Positions 42,914-52,422 of a DNA stretch of 64,000 bases are shown one piece after another. The notes under the pieces were generated by a model, which was not told the origin of the DNA, ran no database searches, and was given only the letters and a program-made list of their open reading frames with translations. Each line of letters begins with the position of its first letter. Positions within the stretch are counted from its first letter, which is position 1. A program made the translations under genes and the position numbers. The DNA is taken from contig NZ_NSDM01000005.1 in the NCBI RefSeq assembly GCF_030852425.1, forward strand, positions 186,338 through 250,337. The letters run 5' to 3'. The DNA is from Saccharothrix longispora (GTDB lineage: Bacteria > Actinomycetota > Actinomycetes > Mycobacteriales > Pseudonocardiaceae).

Positions 42914-45757
42914 TCACGAACCGCGCTGGTACGCCTTGACCTCGGTCAACGCCGTCTTGAACCCGGGCGCGTGGGTGAGCTGCACGCGCCACCGCTGGGC
43001 GGTGACCGGGGTGAACCGGACGTTGTTGTAGTTGGCCCTCGGCGTGCTCGGCGTCCTGCTCCCGACCGCCGCGGTCGCCCACCCGCCGCCCGTCCAGTAC
43101 TGGACGGCGTACGAGGCGGGCGCCCGGTAGCGGTTGCCCGCGCGGTCGTCGCGGAAGTGCAGCCGCAGTTCGTCGACGGCACGTGGTCGGCCCAGGTCCA
43201 GCTCGTACCAGTCGGTCGCGTTCGGCGAACCCGACGTGCCCCACAGCGGCTCGTTGGTGGGCAGCCCGTCGACGGCCGCGCCGGTGGAGGTGCCGGGCGC
43301 GGTGTGGGACGCGGTGACGGCCGCGCCCTGCGCCAGGTTCGGCGTGGTCGAGGTCAGGTCCACCCCCGCCTTGGCGAACACGTCGACCATCCGGGCGCTG
43401 CCCTGCACGACGTCCTGCGGCGCGCGCAGGCCCGCGAACGGCGTGCTGAACAGCACCGATCCCGAACCGGACGGGAACGTGACCGCGCCGGACGCCGGGT
43501 CGTACAGCACGCGGGTGAGGCGGTCGACGGTGAACGCGCGCGTGCCGTTCAGGTAGACCGAGTAGCCCTGGGGCACGCCCGGGTAGCGGGTGACGCCGTC
43601 GGCGGGGTCGTCCCACACGACGGCGAGGTCGAGCCCCCGGTAGCGCAGGTTCTCCACCGCGAAGTGCGACCAGCCGATGTCGATGGGCGACAGCTCGACG
43701 CGGGTGTCGGTGCGCGGGCGCAGGCCGGCCACGTCCTCGACCACGGTCCAGTTGCTGCTGCCGAGGATGTTGTGGTGGATCCACGAGCGGTAGTCGATGG
43801 TGCGGTTGGAGCCGTTCCAGTTGGCCCAGAACTCGTTCGCGTCGGGCCACTGGGTGTTGCCACCGATGTACTGCGCCCAGGTGTTCCAGTAGAGCAGCTT
43901 CTTGTAGTCCTCGGCGGTCATCCACTGGTTCGGGTAGTTGCGCAGCACCGAGGAGTACAGCCGGAACTGCACGGTGGAGTTGATGGTGGAGAAGTTGTTG
44001 GAGCCGGGGTGCCCGGCCGCCGCCGCGGCGGCCTTGTCCCGCTGGTTGGCGGTGTAGAACGGGAACACCGGGTACTCGGCGGGGTCGGCGAACAACCGCA
44101 GCGCCTGCTTGTACTGGTCGGTGGAGGGCATCATGCCCACCGAGTACGGGTAGTAGTTGTTGATCTCCTTCCAGGGCACGTGGGTGTCGGTGGCCACGTG
44201 CTTGTGCTCCAGCAGCTGCCGCGACGGGTTCCACAGGGTGTCGACCACGCCGTTGCGGACGCGGTCGGCCAGCGCCTGCATCTCGGCCGCCTTCGCGGTG
44301 TCGCCGACCAGCGCGTACGCCTGCTGGGCGGCCATCGCGCCGCTCCACACGTACGCGGTCTCGGCCCGGTCGAGGTTGCCGGCCCGCCAGTCGAACGACA
44401 CCGCGTCGGCGTCGTTGCCGGTCATCGCGCCCCAGTCGTACTCGATGACGCCGTTGCCGTTGGTGTCGTAGGTGGCGAGCTGGCCCTTGGCGTCGCCCTC
44501 GGCGTAGCGGGCCAGGTTGCCGGCGATGGCGCGCTGCCCACCGTGCACCTGGTAGCTGCGCCAGGCGGCCTCGGAGATGTACTGGGTGTAGGAGTTCGAC
44601 CAGTTCTCCGGGTCGCCGGGGTTGTCCATGAACCGGCCGCCCCGGGAGGACTGCCCGGCCGACAGCCACGGCCCGTAGGAGTACACGGGGTCGCGCAGGT
44701 ACTTCAGGTCGTCGATGTGCATGGGCTGGGTGAGCGCGATGGCGTTGTTGTAGCCCGTGACGCCCTCGATGGACACCGGGAACTGGAAGTCCTGGCCGGG
44801 GATGTCCACGTCGAGGTGGTTGAAGCGCATCAGCCACCAGCGGTAGTAGACGTTCTTCTTGATCGCCGGGTCGGGCACGTCGACGTACGGGATGTTGTCC
44901 GCCCACCAGCGGTTGTAGTCGCGCACGTGGGTCGCGAACGCGACGGCGGGCGTGCGGGTGCGGTAGCTGTCGTACTCGGTGCGCGACTGCGGGATCTCGT
45001 CGGTGACGAAGCCCATCACGACCTTGGTGGTGGTCGACTGGCCCGCGCCGAGCGTGACCGACCGGTCGAGGCCGCCGTTGGCGGGGGTGAACCCGTCACC
45101 GGCCAGCCGGGGCCGGATCGTGGTGAGGTTGTTCTTCACCTGCCGCCGGCCGGTCAGCTCCGAGCCGGTGGCGGTCGTGGCGTACGGCGAGGTGACGCGC
45201 AGCGCCAGCGTGGTCGATGCCGAGCCGGTGTTGGTGACGGTCAGGTTGGTGACGGCGACGTTGTTGTGCGTGATGAACTTCGCGACGTCCACGCGCACCC
45301 CGGCGCGGGTGTAGACGCCCTTCCAGTGGCTCGGGGCCTGCCACCGGCTCGACACCTGCTCGGTGAGCGAGCCGGAGCCGACCGTGATGGCGTAGGCGTT
45401 CTGGCTGCTGATGTCGTCCCAGTACGCGGCGTTGCCGCCGAACCCGACCACGCCGGGGTTGTGGGTGTACATGAACAGGCCCCGGCCCCGGGTCATCAAC
45501 CACGGGCCGGCCGGGTCGTTGCCGGGGCGGGCGAGCAGGCGGTCCACCCAGAAGTCGGTGCCGCCGCTCTCCGCGTCGTGGATGGCGCGCATGGTGCCGT
45601 TGGTGCTGAACCCGACCGGCGGCGCGGGGATCGCGGGGCCGGAGAACGCCGGGTAGCCGATGGTCTGCGCGGCGGAGGCGTGCTGCGCCGGCACGAGGAG
45701 GGCGCCGAGCACCACGACGGCCGCCAACCGCCTGGTCACGCCTGGAAGGCTTGCCAT
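42914..45757 (-). CDS. Large secreted (alpha/alpha)6-barrel glycosidase with C-terminal CBM32-like domain
   Basis: The 947-residue precursor has a signal peptide (1-29). An N-terminal beta-sandwich (about 40-280) is followed by an MGH1/GH63-like (alpha/alpha)6 region (about 290-680) with YYRWWLMRFNHLDVDIPGQD, YSYGPWLSAGQSSRGGRF, ENWSNSYTQYISEA and YDWGAMTGNDADAVSFDWRAG. A beta domain and an F5/8-type C domain (about 800-945) close it. Its CAZy family is not certain; GH121 or GH142-like beta-L-arabinoside activity is an inference from the neighbours. ATG 45757 overlaps the GH43 gene end by 22 bases with GGGAG upstream; GTG 45739 is the alternative. It is the last gene of the operon. Confidence 0.82.
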   Translation of the reverse strand: MASLPGVTRRLAAVVVLGALLVPAQHASAAQTIGYPAFSGPAIPAPPVGFSTNGTMRAIHDAESGGTDFWVDRLLARPGNDPAGPWLMTRGRGLFMYTHNPGVVGFGGNAAYWDDISSQNAYAITVGSGSLTEQVSSRWQAPSHWKGVYTRAGVRVDVAKFITHNNVAVTNLTVTNTGSASTTLALRVTSPYATTATGSELTGRRQVKNNLTTIRPRLAGDGFTPANGGLDRSVTLGAGQSTTTKVVMGFVTDEIPQSRTEYDSYRTRTPAVAFATHVRDYNRWWADNIPYVDVPDPAIKKNVYYRWWLMRFNHLDVDIPGQDFQFPVSIEGVTGYNNAIALTQPMHIDDLKYLRDPVYSYGPWLSAGQSSRGGRFMDNPGDPENWSNSYTQYISEAAWRSYQVHGGQRAIAGNLARYAEGDAKGQLATYDTNGNGVIEYDWGAMTGNDADAVSFDWRAGNLDRAETAYVWSGAMAAQQAYALVGDTAKAAEMQALADRVRNGVVDTLWNPSRQLLEHKHVATDTHVPWKEINNYYPYSVGMMPSTDQYKQALRLFADPAEYPVFPFYTANQRDKAAAAAAGHPGSNNFSTINSTVQFRLYSSVLRNYPNQWMTAEDYKKLLYWNTWAQYIGGNTQWPDANEFWANWNGSNRTIDYRSWIHHNILGSSNWTVVEDVAGLRPRTDTRVELSPIDIGWSHFAVENLRYRGLDLAVVWDDPADGVTRYPGVPQGYSVYLNGTRAFTVDRLTRVLYDPASGAVTFPSGSGSVLFSTPFAGLRAPQDVVQGSARMVDVFAKAGVDLTSTTPNLAQGAAVTASHTAPGTSTGAAVDGLPTNEPLWGTSGSPNATDWYELDLGRPRAVDELRLHFRDDRAGNRYRAPASYAVQYWTGGGWATAAVGSRTPSTPRANYNNVRFTPVTAQRWRVQLTHAPGFKTALTEVKAYQRGS

Positions 45758-47160
45758 TCCAACACTCCCGTCGAGAAGTCGGGCTTCGAGGTGATCGACA
45801 ACCGCAGCCGGGTGGTGCTCACGGCGGTGAACGTGGTGCTGTTGGAGGTGTTCCCCGCGACGCCGCAGGCCGACTGGCCGGGCACGGGCGCGTAGGCGCT
45901 GCCGGTCCAGTACTGCACCTGGCACGAGGCGGGCAGGTCGATGCCCTGGTCGTCGTCGAACCAGTAGGTGGACACGCGGTTCACCGACTTCGCGGTGGGC
46001 CAGGTGTACTCGACCCACTGCGTGCCGCGCTCGGGCCAGTTGCCGTAGGCGAGGTTCGAGCGGTCCGCCGAGTTCGCGGGCGTGCCGCCGTTGTTGAGCG
46101 CGGCCGGTGACTCCCACGGCGAGACGTACGAGGTGGACGCGGTCGCCGACGGGGCGAGGTTCGTGCCGGGGCCGGGCGGTGCGCCGGGGTTGGGCGGTGG
46201 CCCGGTGGTGGTCTGGGTGACGCGTCGGATCGTGCCGTCGGCGTTGAAGTCCAACAGGTCCACGGCCGCGGAACGGCGGAAGTTGCCGCCGCCGGGCGCG
46301 TTGGCGTTGTGGTAGACGATGTACCACTGGCCGTTGAACTGCACGACGCCCGCGTGGTTCGTGGTGGACGACACCCGGCCGAGCACGACCCCGCGGTGCG
46401 TCCACGGGCCGAGCGGGCTGGTGGCGGTGGCGTAGCGCTGGCAGGCGTAGGCGGAGTCGGTCACGCAGCCGTTGGTGTCGTTCGCGGCGTACAGCATGTA
46501 GTAGAGGCCGTTGCGCTTGAACATCCAGGGCGCTTCCCAGAAGTCGGTCAGCCCGCTGGGCGTGACCACGGCCCCGTCCAGCTCGATCATGTCGGGCTTG
46601 AGCTTCGCGGCGCGGGCGCCCCAGTAGCCGCCCCAGTAGAGGTACGCCTGGCCGTCGTCGTCGGTGAACACGGTCGGGTCGATGTTGAGCCCGGACGAGT
46701 TGGGCGTGCTGTCGCTGATCAGCGGCCCGCCCTTGGCGTCGCGGAACGGGCCGAGCGGGCTGTCGCCGACCGCGACGCCGATGTCCATCCAGCCCGCGCC
46801 GTTGCCGTTGACCGAGGTGTACCAGTAGTACTTGCCGCCGCGCGGCTCGACCTCGCTCGCCCACGCGTCCGCGCCGGCCCACGGGAAGGTGGCGATGTTC
46901 GCGCGCGCCCCGTGGTCGGTCCAGGTGGCGGCGTCGGTGCTGGACAGCACGCGCCACTCGCGCATCCGGAAGTTGGTGTCGCCGGGCGGCGCCTCGTCGC
47001 GCCCGGCGTAGACGTACAGGGTGTTCCCGACGACCAGCGGGGCAGGGTCGGCGGTGTAGTAGGAGGTGACGATGGGGTTCGCGGCGAGCGCGGGCGGGGC
47101 CAGGGCGGTGACGAGCGCCAGGGCGGCGCCCAGCCCGAACACCCGGTTGCGGGTACGCAT
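45736..47160 (-). CDS. Secreted GH43 glycosidase with F5/8-type C domain
   Basis: The 474-residue precursor has a signal peptide (1-27). The GH43 propeller contains Asp38 (YYTADPAPL), Asp161 (IDPTVFTDDDG) and Glu209 (TDFWEAPWMFKR), the complete catalytic set. A C-terminal discoidin-like carbohydrate-binding domain follows (about 335-474, starting NLAPSATASTSYVSPWESP). Alpha-L-arabinofuranosidase or arabinanase activity is most likely. ATG 47160 has GAGGAG about 9 bases upstream. Within the operon it could remove the terminal alpha-linked arabinose of plant arabino-oligosaccharides (inference). Confidence 0.9.
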   Translation of the reverse strand: MRTRNRVFGLGAALALVTALAPPALAANPIVTSYYTADPAPLVVGNTLYVYAGRDEAPPGDTNFRMREWRVLSSTDAATWTDHGARANIATFPWAGADAWASEVEPRGGKYYWYTSVNGNGAGWMDIGVAVGDSPLGPFRDAKGGPLISDSTPNSSGLNIDPTVFTDDDGQAYLYWGGYWGARAAKLKPDMIELDGAVVTPSGLTDFWEAPWMFKRNGLYYMLYAANDTNGCVTDSAYACQRYATATSPLGPWTHRGVVLGRVSSTTNHAGVVQFNGQWYIVYHNANAPGGGNFRRSAAVDLLDFNADGTIRRVTQTTTGPPPNPGAPPGPGTNLAPSATASTSYVSPWESPAALNNGGTPANSADRSNLAYGNWPERGTQWVEYTWPTAKSVNRVSTYWFDDDQGIDLPASCQVQYWTGSAYAPVPGQSACGVAGNTSNSTTFTAVSTTRLRLSITSKPDFSTGVLEWQAFQA

Positions 47161-47193
47161 GTGCGTGCTCCTCGGAGGAGGCAGGTGGTGTGG

Positions 47194-49697
47194 TCAGCGG
47201 CCGGTCGCGTGCAGGTCCGCGACCTCGGCGGCGCCCAGGGCCCGCCCGTGGAGGCGGAACCCGTCGACCGCGCCGTCCAGGTACGGGTCGTTCGCGTACT
47301 GGGAGCGGCCGATCCGGTTCTGCGCGGTGCTGCCCAGCGACGCGGGCAGCAGGGTCAGCGCGGTGTTGCGGGCGACCTCGGAGCCGTCGACGTAGAGCAC
47401 GCCGAGGTCGCCGGCCTGGGTGACGGCGACGTGCGTCCACGCGCCGGTGGGCAGCGGGTTCGCCGCGTCGATGCGCGGGATCGCGCCGGAGCCGCCGGTG
47501 GTGACGGCGTACCGGACGCCGCCGGCGGAGCTGCGCGCGGGGTGAGGAACAGGTAGCCGCCGGTGCCGTTGCCGAGGTCGAACACCCGCGCCCACGTGGT
47601 GAGCGCGTCCAGCCGCACCCAGGTGGCGACGCTGAACGCCGTAGCGCCGGCGAGCAGCCCCGCCGGGAGGACGACGTGCCCGCTCGTGCCGTTCAGCTCG
47701 ACCGCCGAGCCGGTGCGGCCGGTGGTCCAGGTCGCGCCCACGAGCGCGGCGGTGCGCCCTCCCCCGGTGGCGTCGGCGGCCGTCGTGCCGCTGCCCTCGT
47801 CGAACGGGTAGTGCGCGATGAACGCGGGCGCGGGCGTGCCGGCGACGTCCCAGTACACGGTGTACCGCTGACGGTGCGTCTGGTGGAACGGGCCAGCGTG
47901 ACCTGCCCCGTGCTCGCGGTCGCCGTGTAGCGCATCGGCGTGGTGGTGGCGCGGATCGTGTCGGGCCGCAGCGTCGGCAGGGTGCCGGGATCGGTGGTGC
48001 CGTACCAGCCGGCGAGCACGATCGGCCCGTGCTTGACCGCCTGCACCGCCGGGTCGTCCGGGGCGCTCTCGCGGGTCAGGGCCATGGGCAGGCTCAGCTC
48101 GACCACGTCCCCGGACGCCCAGGTGCGGTCGAGGCGGGCGTAGCCGCCCGGTGTCGCGGCGACGGGCGTGCCGTTGAGCCGCAGTCGCGCCCCCGTCGCC
48201 CAGGACGGCACGCGCAGGCGCAGGTCGATCGGGCCCGCCCCGGTGACGGTCGGCTTCGTGGAGGGCGTCTCGGGCCACCCGGTGTCCTGCCGCACGGTGA
48301 GGCCGCGCCCCCGGCCAGGTCAGCGTGGACGGGATGAACAGGTTCACCCACGGGGTGTTGCCGCCGTGGAAGTAGGTGCTGTCGCCGTGCTTGGTGTTGG
48401 TCTCCATCCCGGTGCCGTGGCAGCAGGTGAAGTTCTGGTAGTCGTTGCTGTAGGTGCGCTGCCCGCCGGCGCGCAGCGGCACGTAGTAGCTGTGGTGGCC
48501 GTGCGCCGAGTCGGGGTCCTGCGCGCCGAGCAGGTGGTTGTGGAGCGCCTTCTCGTGGCAGTCGAACAGCTCCGGCCGGCCGGGGTCCGTGCGGAACAGC
48601 TGCCGGGTCAGCTTGAGCATGTTGTAGGTGTTGCAGCACTCGCACGTGTGGTCCGACAGCTCCGAGGCGATCCGGTTCGGGGCCTTGAAGTACTCGCCGT
48701 TGGAGTTGCCGCCGATCGCGTAGGTGTGCGCGCCGACGACGGTGTCCCAGAAGAACGTGGCGATGTCGCGGTACCGGGTCTCGCCGGTGGCGTGGTACTC
48801 GCGGATCGCGCCGAGCGCCTTGGGGATCTGCGTGTTCGCGTGGTGGCCGTCCAGCGCGTCGCGGCCCCGGGCGAGCGGGTCGAACACCTCGGCGTGGTCG
48901 AAGTGGCGGGCGGCCGCGAGGTGCGCGGGGTCGCCGGTGAGCTGGTACAGGTTGGCCGGCACCTCGTTCATGCCGCCGAACTCGGTGTCGAGCATGTCCT
49001 GCCGCTGGGCCTGGGTCAGCCGGCCGTTGCGCCACGCCACCCAGCCCGCCATGCGGGTGAGCACGGTGAGCGCCTGCACGTTGCCGGTGAGCAGGTGCGC
49101 GTCCAGCAGCCCGGCCAGGATCTTGTGCAGCGTGCAGTAGGGGGCCCAGACCTGTTGGCGGGCCTCGACGCGGTCGATGAAGCTCTCCGGGGACGCCGAG
49201 AGGTAGCCGGTGTCGTACCCGGCGGCGGTGGCGCGGTCCTGGCAGGTGGCCAGCTGCGCGACCAGGTGGTCGGACTTCGCCTTGAACGCGGTGTCGCCGG
49301 TGCTCGCGTACGCCTGGGCCAGCGCGGTGAGCACGTGCCCGGTGGTGTGGCCGCGCAGCTCGGTCGTCGGCGACTCCCAGCCGCCGCACGGGGTGGCGCC
49401 CGACGGCAGGCCGACGTTGAGGCGGAAGGTGTGCAGCAGCCGGTCGGCGTCGAGGAACCTGAGGTAGGCGTGGGTGCGGTTGGTGTTGGCCTGGAACGGT
49501 CCGGCGTGCAGGGCGACCGCGCCGAGCGGGAACGGGTCGGCGGACGTGCCGACGTCGGGACGCGCGGCGGCGGCCGGTCCGGTGGGACCCGGGGCGGCGA
49601 GACCCGGGACGGCGCCGGTCGCGGTGGCGCCGGCCGTCGCGGCGAGCACGGCGCCGGCGCGCAGGACGGCACGCCGGGAGGGGGTCGGCGGGGACAT
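47194..49697 (-). pseudogene. Frameshifted secreted GH146/GH127-like beta-L-arabinofuranosidase with LamG domain
   Basis: From ATG 49697 the protein starts with a Tat-type signal (SRRAVLRAGAVLAA) and reads an intact GH127/GH146-clan barrel: acid/base region GGNSNGEYF (Glu335 by count), the zinc-site cysteines in HTCECCNTYNMLKLTR (Cys352, 354, 355) and the nucleophile region FTCCHGTGMETNTKHG (Cys425, 426). Near 48308-48312 one extra base in a C5 run shifts the frame. The sequence resumes as LRLRVPSWATGARLRLNG in another frame, shifts again near 47890 and a third time near 47535. It then ends in a LamG-like domain (VDGSEVARNTALTLL) at 47194. The barrel is intact, while the C-terminal beta domain and LamG need three corrections. 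Decay and base-calling error are both possible. Confidence 0.85.
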
Positions 49698-49780
49698 GGG
49701 CGTCACCTCTCGTGACGGGTGGGGCGGGGTGGGACCGGCGCCCCCGCCGGAGGCAGGGGAGCGGGGGCGCCGGCTCGGGA

Positions 49781-50629
49781 TCAGTAGCCGTAGCGGTTCT
49801 TCAGGTGCCGCCACCAGTCGCGGAACATCCAGGCGTCGAAATCGGTGATCCGCGGGGAGCTGCCGGCCTTCATGATGAAGCCGCCGACACCACTGGGGGT
49901 CCAGTCGTAGAAGTCGTCCAGGCCGAACGTGTGGCCGATCTCGTGCAGCAGGATCGTCATGTCACCCGTGTTCAGGTTGTTGACGAAGTACTCGCTGCCC
50001 ATGCGCTGGCCCCAGTCGCCACCCGCGCCGCCGCCCATGCCGGCGGTCAGCCACAGCGACTGGTCGTAGTGCCGCGGCACGCCGCCCGGGCAGTTGCGGT
50101 ACTGCCCGTCGCGGACGAAGAACCGGCCGCACGGCTCGGCGCACTGCGGCGCGTTCTCCCGGATGTCGTTGACGTAGACGTCCACGGAGTTGTCGGACCA
50201 CTGGAGCGTGGCGCGGTCGCGCACCGCCCAGCCGACCACCTTGATCGGCACGGTGGCGTACGGCCAGTTGTTGTGGCCGACCACGAGGTCGACCCACTTC
50301 CTGTACTGCTCGGCCAGCTTGGCGTGGATGCGGTCGCGCAGGGACGCGGACACGGGGGCCGAGGAGTCCCAGCGGACGCAGAAGTTCAGGTAGCCGCCGT
50401 TGGCGAACACCTGGTCCCAGCCGTAGTTGCGGAACCCGTACAGGTTGCCGTAGGTGCTCTCCTGGTGGCTCCACACCTGGTTGAGGGGGGTGACCAGGGT
50501 GGACGGCGGGCTCCACGTGGCGGGGTTCGCGGCGGTGGCGACCCCCGCCGAGGCCGGTTGCACGACCCCGCCGACGGCCACCACGCCGAGCAGGACGGCC
50601 AGGACGGTTCTCTTCCAGGATCGCGGCAC
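49781..50629 (-). CDS. Secreted zinc metalloprotease-like protein inside the arabinoside operon
   Basis: The 282-residue precursor has a signal peptide (1-28). The C-terminal third carries the extended zinc motif ILLHEIGHTFGLDDFYDW (HExxHxxGxxD, about 229-243), with a FIMKAG segment that fits a Met-turn, so it is metzincin-like. Four cysteines between about 150 and 180 probably form disulfides. No propeptide or known substrate domain is obvious. GTG 50629 has GGAAGGAGG upstream. It lies between ABC permease and glycosidase genes on the same strand with short gaps, an unusual place for a protease. Confidence 0.82.
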   Translation of the reverse strand: MPRSWKRTVLAVLLGVVAVGGVVQPASAGVATAANPATWSPPSTLVTPLNQVWSHQESTYGNLYGFRNYGWDQVFANGGYLNFCVRWDSSAPVSASLRDRIHAKLAEQYRKWVDLVVGHNNWPYATVPIKVVGWAVRDRATLQWSDNSVDVYVNDIRENAPQCAEPCGRFFVRDGQYRNCPGGVPRHYDQSLWLTAGMGGGAGGDWGQRMGSEYFVNNLNTGDMTILLHEIGHTFGLDDFYDWTPSGVGGFIMKAGSSPRITDFDAWMFRDWWRHLKNRYGY

Positions 50630-50664
50630 TGCGATCCTCCTTCCGGGTTGTCGGTGGCGGCGGA

Positions 50665-51462
50665 TCAGCCTTTGAGCGCTCCCGAGGTGAAGCCGCGCAC
50701 GTAGCTGCGCTGGAGGAACGCGAACAGCACCAGGCAGGGCACGGCCATGAACACCACGCCCGCCTCCAGCGCCGCGTAGTCGATCGACCCGTGGCTCGCG
50801 GTGCGCATGTTCACCACGGCGAGGGTGGTGGTGAACTTGTCGGTGGAGTTGAGCAGGATCAGCGGCGCGAAGAACTCGCTCCACGAGGTCAGGAACGCGA
50901 ACAGCGCCACGGTGACCAGCCCCGGCCTCACGGCGGGCAGCATGATCCGCACCAGCGTCCCGAACGACGTGCAGCCGTCCACCCGGGCCGACTCCTCCAG
51001 CTCCACCGGGACGGCGGCGAACGAGTTGCGCATCATGAACACCGAGAACGGCAGCTGGAACGTGACGAGCACGAGGCTGAGCCCGACCAGCGAGTCCTCC
51101 AGGCCCAGCCACCCCAGCAGCACGTACAGCGCGATCAGGATGGTCGCGTACGGCACCATCAGGATGGCCAGGGTGAGCAGGAACAGCACGTCCCGGCCGG
51201 GGAAGCGGAACCGGCCGAACGCGTAGCCGCCGAAGGTGGCCACGAGCAGCGTGCCGCCGACGGTCAGCGCGCTGACCACGACGCTGTTGAGCACGTGCCG
51301 GAGCGACACGCCGTCGGTCGGGGAGAACAGCCGGTCGTAGTTCTCCAGGCCGAACCCGGTGTCCGTGCGCACCGACGCGAACGCGGCCCACACCAGCGGG
51401 AACAGGAACAGGATCGCCAGCGCCGAGCCGGTCAGCCAGAAGGGGACGCGGTTCTCCTTCAC
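50665..51462 (-). CDS. CUT1 sugar ABC transporter permease (MalG type)
   Basis: The 265-residue protein has six membrane helices and the EAA loop ELEESARVDGCTSFGTLVRIMLPAVRP (about 180-206), which docks on the ATPase. It matches the MalG-type half of binding-protein-dependent oligosaccharide importers. It follows the MalF-type gene by 10 bases. GTG 51462 has AAGGGGG upstream. No ATPase gene is in the operon; actinomycetes commonly use a shared MsiK-type ATPase. Confidence 0.93.
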   Translation of the reverse strand: MKENRVPFWLTGSALAILFLFPLVWAAFASVRTDTGFGLENYDRLFSPTDGVSLRHVLNSVVVSALTVGGTLLVATFGGYAFGRFRFPGRDVLFLLTLAILMVPYATILIALYVLLGWLGLEDSLVGLSLVLVTFQLPFSVFMMRNSFAAVPVELEESARVDGCTSFGTLVRIMLPAVRPGLVTVALFAFLTSWSEFFAPLILLNSTDKFTTTLAVVNMRTASHGSIDYAALEAGVVFMAVPCLVLFAFLQRSYVRGFTSGALKG

Positions 51463-51472
51463 GATTCCCCCT

Positions 51473-52417
51473 TCACGAGGATCGGCGGCGCAGGACGCCG
51501 AGCTGGACGGCGTTGAACAGGACGAGCACCACGAGCAGCACCACCGAGATCCCCGCGGCGGACCCGAGGTCCAGGCGCACGAACGCCTCCCGGTAGACCA
51601 CCATGACCACGGACGTCGTGCTGTTGTCCGGGCCGCCCCGCGTCAGGATCCAGAACTGGTCGAACGCGAGCAGCGACCCGGTCGTGATCATGGTCAGCAC
51701 CAGGGCGATCGTCGGGCGCATCAGCGGCAGCGTGATCCGGCGGAACGCCTGCCAGCGGGTCGCGCCGTCCACCTTGGCCGCCTCGTGGACGTCCGTCGGG
51801 ATCGCCTGGAGGCCGGTCAGCAGGATCAGCATGGCGAACCCGGCGAACCGCCACAGCACCAGCAGCACCGCCGAGGCCAGTGCCGAGTCGGGGCTGCCGC
51901 CGGTCCACGACACGTACCCGTCGACCAGGCCGAGCCACGCCAGCAGGTCGGTCACCGGCCCGATCTCGTCGCTGAGCAGCCCCAGGAACAGCAGTGACGC
52001 GCTGGCGAAGCCGACCGCCATGGGCAGGTAGAACGCGGTGCGGAAGAACCCCACGCCGGGCCTGCGGTGCTGCACCAGCAGCGCCAGGCCCAGCGCCACC
52101 GCGAACAGCAGCACGGTCGTGATCACCGTGTACTTCGCGGTGAACCAGGCCGCGGTGCGCAGCAGCTCGTCGTCGGCGATGCCGGTGTAGTTGTCCGGCG
52201 CGTTGAGCCGGGGCTTGCCGAGCAGCGGCCAGCGGTGCAGCGACATCCACGCGACCAGGCCGAGCGGCACCAGGAAGAACAGGCCGACCACCAGCGCCGT
52301 CGGTGCGGCGTAGGCGGCGCCGACGAGGGCGCGCGCGCGGTCGGCGCGGCGGCGCGGCGCGGCCGGGGCGGGGGGTGGTCGCCGGGTCTCCTCGCGGCGC
52401 GGCAGGGTCGCGGTCAT
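51473..52417 (-). CDS. CUT1 sugar ABC transporter permease (MalF type)
   Basis: The 314-residue protein has a Pro/Arg-rich cytoplasmic N-terminus, six helices and the EAA loop DVHEAAKVDGATRWQAFRRITLPLMRP (about 210-236). The motif FYLPMAVGFASASLLF and the late DQFWILTRGGPDNSTTSVVMVVYREAF are typical of MalF-type permeases. It starts 5 bases after the binding-protein stop. With the next gene it forms the membrane channel of the importer. Confidence 0.93.
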   Translation of the reverse strand: MTATLPRREETRRPPPAPAAPRRRADRARALVGAAYAAPTALVVGLFFLVPLGLVAWMSLHRWPLLGKPRLNAPDNYTGIADDELLRTAAWFTAKYTVITTVLLFAVALGLALLVQHRRPGVGFFRTAFYLPMAVGFASASLLFLGLLSDEIGPVTDLLAWLGLVDGYVSWTGGSPDSALASAVLLVLWRFAGFAMLILLTGLQAIPTDVHEAAKVDGATRWQAFRRITLPLMRPTIALVLTMITTGSLLAFDQFWILTRGGPDNSTTSVVMVVYREAFVRLDLGSAAGISVVLLVVLVLFNAVQLGVLRRRSS

Positions 52418-52422
52418 CGTCC

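Noticed and set aside
50670..50690. GAGCGCTCCC as a CebR operator
   Set aside because: It lacks the complete GGGAGCGCTCCC core and lies inside the last codons of a permease gene.
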